Shown here piece after piece: positions 59,257 through 64,000 of a DNA stretch of 64,000 nucleotides. The notes under the pieces were generated by a model, which saw only the letters and a list, made by a program, of their open reading frames with translations, was not told the DNA's origin and did no database searches. The stretch spans positions 29,960,230-30,024,229 of the forward strand of contig CM051516.1 of the NCBI GenBank assembly GCA_028015205.1, given 5' to 3'. Position numbers and translations under genes: made by a program. Every line of letters begins with the position of its first letter. The stretch's first letter is position 1. Origin of the DNA: Mytilisepta virgata. Its lineage: Eukaryota; Mollusca; Bivalvia; Mytilida; Mytilidae.

Positions 59257-59385
59257 TGTTAGCATTCATGTGTCCATGAACTTAATTTAACCTCCGATCA
59301 GCTGTTTTTCATGGTCACAAAGCTATACGTAAGAGCATAGTAAATACTATCGACCAATGAGAAGTTACGAAGAAAGTATTGATTA
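59257..59385 (-). promoter_or_regulatory. Putative 5' UTR and promoter of the channel gene
   Basis: Immediately upstream of the putative first exon the minus strand carries an ATTGG (inverted CCAAT) box near 59355 and short upstream ORFs. No clear TATA box. Assignment rests on position only; it was not possible to locate the transcription start. Confidence 0.25.
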
Positions 59386-62300
59386 TTTCAGCCCTGCACT
59401 TTACAAAATTATTTATTTCTTCGTTCATAAAGGAAGTGTACAGAAAATTCTTAATTATCCACGAGTTTTCTTTCCAAATGATGTAAACCTCGTGTTATTA
59501 CCGCATTTAATCTCCAGTTCAAACCCCAACGCAAAGGCTTATAGGAAATGATCACATTAAACTCGGATTAGTTTTGACCGCTGACCTTTGCATGCGTGTA
59601 CTGTTGGATATCGCAAGTAATTCCACCCCCTCCAAATGGTTGCTCCCCCAGAAGGCTTAGTGAATTCTATCAAATAGAAATAGGTCAGTCCCGCTAATCA
59701 TTTACAAAAGCTATTAATCTTTAATCAGCAAGAAAACTTCCTTTTAATATGCCTTAATTTCTTTCGGGCGTGTAATATTTTTTCATTTATATTATAGATT
59801 TATGTTTCGTGAAAATATACCAGTAAGAGAAAATAAAATTTTTGTCGGTTTTCATATATGCAAGAATATTTTTCTATCTTTTTGTGTTAGTTAATATTTT
59901 TGTTAATTTTTGCATTTTTGTAGGACGCAAATTGCTGAATAAATGTATGACTTACAAATGACTTTTATACATTTCAAAAATAATGTTTTGCCTGGCTTTT
60001 TCTATTATGGACAATTCTAACATTTAAGGATTATTGTTTCGGTTTTTTGTTGGTTTATTTTTTTATTTTTATTTTTTTTTGGGGGGGGAGGGGGGGGGTT
60101 AGATCTTAATCCCTAGTGTTCTGATAAGCCATAATTTGTCGAAATATTGATTCAGTGAATCAAATTTGATTCATCTAAAGTTCATTAACGTTAATAGTAT
60201 CAAGCTTATACTTAATAAGACAATACACGGATGTGGAATTAATGTATGCACAGATACTTTCGTCAATTGGGATTTTTTGGGGGTTTTTTTGCACCTGTTG
60301 TAAATTTGCCAAATTTAAACTCGCCAAAATAATAAAAAAATCTCCAAAAATAAAGTTCTAAAATAATTTCAAATATTTTTTATCTGGAAAAGTTTATTAA
60401 TATTGAATTTGATTGAAATTCTCTGGGCATATTGTAAAACATGGAGTGGAGTCTGGAGTCATATTTGGAGTGGAGTTTGAAGTTATTTCTAGAGTGGAGT
60501 CTGGAGTCGTTTTTGGAATTGAGTTCTGGATTAACCTATCCCCTTTTATTCATTTTTAATTGTATGTGTTAAGTTGATTTCGTATTTTATATTACATTTA
60601 TTTATAAACCGAAATATTTAATTTCAGTAAATGATATCATTGTGAATTCTGACATATAAGTATTTTATATTTCAGCAGCAGTATCCTTTTTTAGTAAATT
60701 TATAGTGCATTGCAAGCCCTGCCACACCCTGTAGTTAAATAATTGATGACAGCTCAATTAAAACAACACTAATGATATATTAACTTTTCTTTAGGATCAG
60801 TCATCATAAAAAAAGTAAAATAAAAAAATTATTAAAAGAATTAAGAGGCTACCATGAGAACTCATTCTGAAATACAAAAAAAAGTGTTACGACCTGACAA
60901 ATAAAAATACGTTGTCTAACACAAATAAAATAAATAGGTTTAAAAATAAGTATCTCACGTAACTCAACTCTCAAACAACTTTCTCACAATATTTAAAAGG
61001 TAAACATATAATTTTAAAATCTAAAAATATGAGAAAATATGAACAAATAAATAATCAGTTCTGAAATAAACCAATCAACACCGAGTTCCTGGAACATTTA
61101 AATCAAGAACAAAAAATACAAAAAAATGGGCAAGTTATAAACCGACATATTGGACGACAATGACACAAAAACTCAAGATGACAATACTAATGTCAATAGA
61201 GTAGACAATGTGTCTAATAACGACGAGCTAGTCTCTTCAAAAGTAATACAAAACCCTGAAAAAAAAGGAAAATGCAATCCTGTTTCAAACTGTCAAACGA
61301 CCAAACACAAATAAATATAACTGTGGGTGCCCATTTAAAATATTCAATGTGAAATAATATAGCGAAGTCAATATCTAATAGGCGACGAAAAACCATAATA
61401 TTATAAACAAAACAAAGTCACATCTGACCTAACTTCGGCTGAATTCACAAGTAATCCCCGAAAGAGACAAAATAATAGCCGGCCGTCTTCTATGAATGTC
61501 CTTCAACGAGAACTCAAAGTCACCTCCTTTCAATCTTGATCTCCATATATTCTAAAACCTCTATACCCTTTTCTCAATCTTGCTCTTTTATACTTTTTAA
61601 ACGCATAAACACTGGATTTCAAATACACTCCAACGTTACAAAAGGAAAAAAAATAAAAGAAAAGAAAGGCTTCTGAAAGGTTTCCAAATTATATAGACAA
61701 GCCTACTTTGAGGGGGCATGGCATACCTGGCCCATAGATACCCCCATATACAGCAACGAATGCAACTTCCAAATAGAAGTGGGAATACACATGGTTACAG
61801 GGTGTGGATCTCAAAGGTTTCAAAGTTGCAAAGACAAATCTATTTTTAGCCAACCCCTAGGGACCCACATATATCTCAGTGAATGCATCTTCTCATACGG
61901 TGTAAGAAAATATATGAGACCAAAATTTTTGAAAATTAAATTTCTAAAACCTTATTGCACAACTTCATACTTTCGTCTAAAGGGTGGGTAGTCCGAGATT
62001 ACTCTGAGGTCTGACGGCCTTTTTTGTGATATTCTGGGGCCGTGGGACGTCAGAGCACACTCCGTATAGAAAACATGGAAACCCAGACTTGGGGCGGCAG
62101 TTTTTAAACTCGAAATAGTAATATATCCAATTATAAGTAGACAAATCATACATCAATCGATTCCTTATTCATTTGTCCCTCAGAATATGTACATTTTATT
62201 CACCAACTATCTCCCTGTACCACAAACGAAAGCTTTATTCCCTTCAACCCACCATTTTCGTTTACACAGCAAGTTTAAACATACATGTAGCTTGGTGCAA

Positions 62301-62520
62301 GTGACCGCGGAATCAAAGGGTCAAGAAGTAAACCGTTCATTGACATACAAGTGTGATCTTATTATTTATTCATTCCAAAATTATATCGTTTAACCCGGGC
62401 GTTTAACGCCGTTTTATATACCATGCGCATTATGATTTACGTTTATTGTGTTCTTATTATAGGATAATATGGAATGTAGGAGTACATTTACTTTCCAGAT
62501 TGGTTGATTTATTTGCAGAT
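59386..62520. other. Upstream flank
   Basis: No recognised gene. A GGAGTGGAGTCTGGAGTC tandem at 60440-60525 and an imperfect inverted repeat GTCTGACGGCC...GGCCGTGGGACGTCAGA at 62010-62053. Plus ORF 59357-59551 next to the putative promoter is not recognisable. Confidence 0.5.
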
Positions 62521-62654
62521 ATTTGACAGGCTTCTGACTGTCAGACGGCTGTTTCTTTGATCTTTACAGGTGGCCATTGTGGTCCAAGGTGTTATCTTTT
62601 ATGGCATAACCAATGTAATATTAGCAGAACTGTTTGATTCTGTTTCCCTTGCAG

Positions 62655-62803
62655 ACCAAGCATAAATGCCAACTATACTGGAAATCTACGACAGCCCTTC
62701 TCCAGGAATTAAAGAAAATTTGACAGAATTTCGACATAGAAGATGTAGCTGTTCCCCAGTGTTTGGGTGTCGAAAACAAACTTTAATTAAAATTATACCA
62801 TAA
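62655..62803 (+). CDS. Possible plus-strand exon with short ORF (divergent transcript), unrecognised
   Basis: A strong acceptor-like TGTTTCCCTTGCAG is followed by an ATG at 62666 with a stop just upstream, opening 45 codons (MPTILEIYDSPSPGIKENLT, then RRCSCSPVFGCRK) to TAA at 62801. Codon content looks more protein-like than the surroundings. No family recognised and no convincing downstream donor; may be chance. Confidence 0.2.
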
Positions 62804-62852
62804 TTTTAATACTTTACATCTGAAATCTGCTAAAGTCAAATTAGGAGATAAC

Positions 62853-63180
62853 AGTATTGTATTTTAATATTTGCCGGCATCAATTGTGGATTTGATTGTT
62901 GCAAATGAGTTTATTGGCGAGGCATAAAGCGGACCCAGTAAACGGGTATTTGCAACCATCAAATTAAAATTGATGCCTGCAAATATCAAAATACAATACT
63001 TTTATCACCATTCTAATGCAAGTGTAAAGATTTTAAGTAAAATAGAGATTTTTTAAATCCGGAAGTGACGCTTTGCACGTGGGGTCGTTTCCGAGAACAT
63101 CAATTGGTGGCTTGAAATTTTCGACGTCATCCAATGAAATTCAACGTTACAACCAGCAATGCATTAGAATTTTGATTACT
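62853..63180 (+). repeat. Dispersed repeat with foldback, relative of 19690-20000
   Basis: GTATTGTATTTTAATATTTG...CAAATATCAAAATACAATAC is an internal inverted repeat (62853-63000); downstream part matches 19790-19990 in order. Same orientation in both. Confidence 0.7.
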
Positions 63181-64000
63181 GAGTCGGTTTACGGTTTTCT
63201 GCTTTAACAAAAATTATGGCGGCAGAATGTCCAAGCAAACAGAGTTAGTCTGAATTGCCAATTTGTAATACATTTTGATTTGTGGTCCTGGAATTGATGG
63301 ATTCATTATCATAATATGTATGTTCTATATTTATAATCATTTCAAAGTAATGTTATTCTGTAATGGTTTTATTTTCAGCAGTAAATACAATAAATACTAT
63401 TATAATACATGTACAAGATTTATATATTTTGTCGAAATACTGGAATCGTCAGCTGTAGTACAGTTGAAACTCAAATATACAGTGAAAACAATTATTAGAA
63501 TTTTGAAAAGCAGAATCAAATGCCAAAGTTACAAAATGGTAAACCCAAAGCCACATAAGGACAGAGATATTAGCTTAAAAAAATTAAAAAATTCTATAAA
63601 GTGGATATATTTGAGATATGGCCTTAAATACTTAAAACTGTTTGCATTTTAATGAACAATCTGTAAATTCTACATGCGACCCTGTAACCTCGAGCCTGTA
63701 ACAGGGAGAGAGGATTGGTATTCCCTTTTGCCTTTTTTTAAACAAAAGCCTCAGACACCCGACTCTATTTCAAATTATTTGTATAAGATATTAGTTCTAG
63801 TATACATCATATATTGACTGAACTTTGCAGGCAAATATTTATGTCGGATGTTGTTTATAAATAGCGAATTCATTTCGACTGTACAAATATATAAACTATA
63901 TTAAAGCTGAAATTATGACCTGCATTTGCTATTTGTTTCTTAAAGTTAATTCATTAAAAAAAATATTTAAAAACTACACGCTAAAATTTATTACAAATTA
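63181..64000. other. Window end
   Basis: ATGGCGGCAGAATGTCCAAG at 63217 followed by a possible donor (A|GTTAGT) could be a first exon of a gene beyond the window, but nothing supports it. The 125-codon plus ORF at 63275-63652 is AT-driven (Ile/Tyr/Lys-rich) and not recognised. Confidence 0.25.

Noticed and set aside
63275..63652. 125-codon plus ORF
   Set aside because: Composition is Ile/Tyr/Lys-driven by AT-richness; no domain, no Kozak-like context, no homology recognised.

Overview
The window looks like nuclear DNA of a bivalve mollusc, most likely a marine mussel (Mytilidae). It is strongly AT-rich, has GT-AG introns, carries many GACGGACAGAC-type runs and 'pearl'/Helitron-like repeat elements with ~150-bp tandem cores, and has two tRNA-headed SINE copies of molluscan type. 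No bacterial, viral or organellar genes were seen. The species call is inference.

Almost the whole window is one large minus-strand gene for a TRPM2-like cation channel. I could join 32 coding exons by hand, each with AG/GT boundaries and matching codon phase, from 48544 down to a stop codon at 3539. They add to 5,280 nt (1,759 residues plus stop). A start codon may lie about 10.7 kb upstream, where ATG is the last codon of a putative first exon (59254-59256). Residue numbers count from the first residue of the 48365-48544 exon. Order of parts: Ser/Asn/acidic N-terminus (1-168), TRPM N-terminal SLOG-like homology regions (about 169-480), helical repeats (about 515-850), pre-S1 acidic linker (about 866-899), six-helix channel (about 940-1200), TRP helix (IWKFQR), C-terminal coiled coil (about 1270-1362), and a C-terminal NUDT9-homology domain (about 1363-1759).

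The gene is clearly TRPM2-like by its C-terminal Nudix domain, but the signature positions have drifted: the Nudix catalytic box is destroyed, the glycine loops of the SLOG-like region are replaced, the pore filter glycine is missing, and a Ser-rich stretch of roughly 70 residues is inserted in the Nudix domain. It looks like a diverged paralogue whose ligand or gating may differ.

The introns are crowded with repeats. At least seven element copies share one architecture: a terminal hairpin next to CTAG at the left end, an internal ~150-bp tandem core, a GACGGACAG-type run and a second hairpin at the right end. All seven point the same way. There are also a pogo/Tigger-like MITE nested in one of these elements, a Mutator-like MITE with a 9-bp target duplication, a Harbinger-like MITE with TTA duplication, a foldback MITE family (three copies), SINEs, and many minisatellites. 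One minisatellite has multiplied the 5' splice site of a transmembrane exon about ten times (20714-21252). A perfect 164-bp inverted repeat with a 9-nt loop lies at 52956-53292.

Layout: 1-1290 tandem-core element; 1290-3538 downstream flank/3' UTR; 3539-48544 coding exons with introns; 48545-59253 long 5' intron full of repeats; 59254-59380 putative first exon and promoter; 59380-64000 upstream flank with a possible divergent plus-strand transcript.
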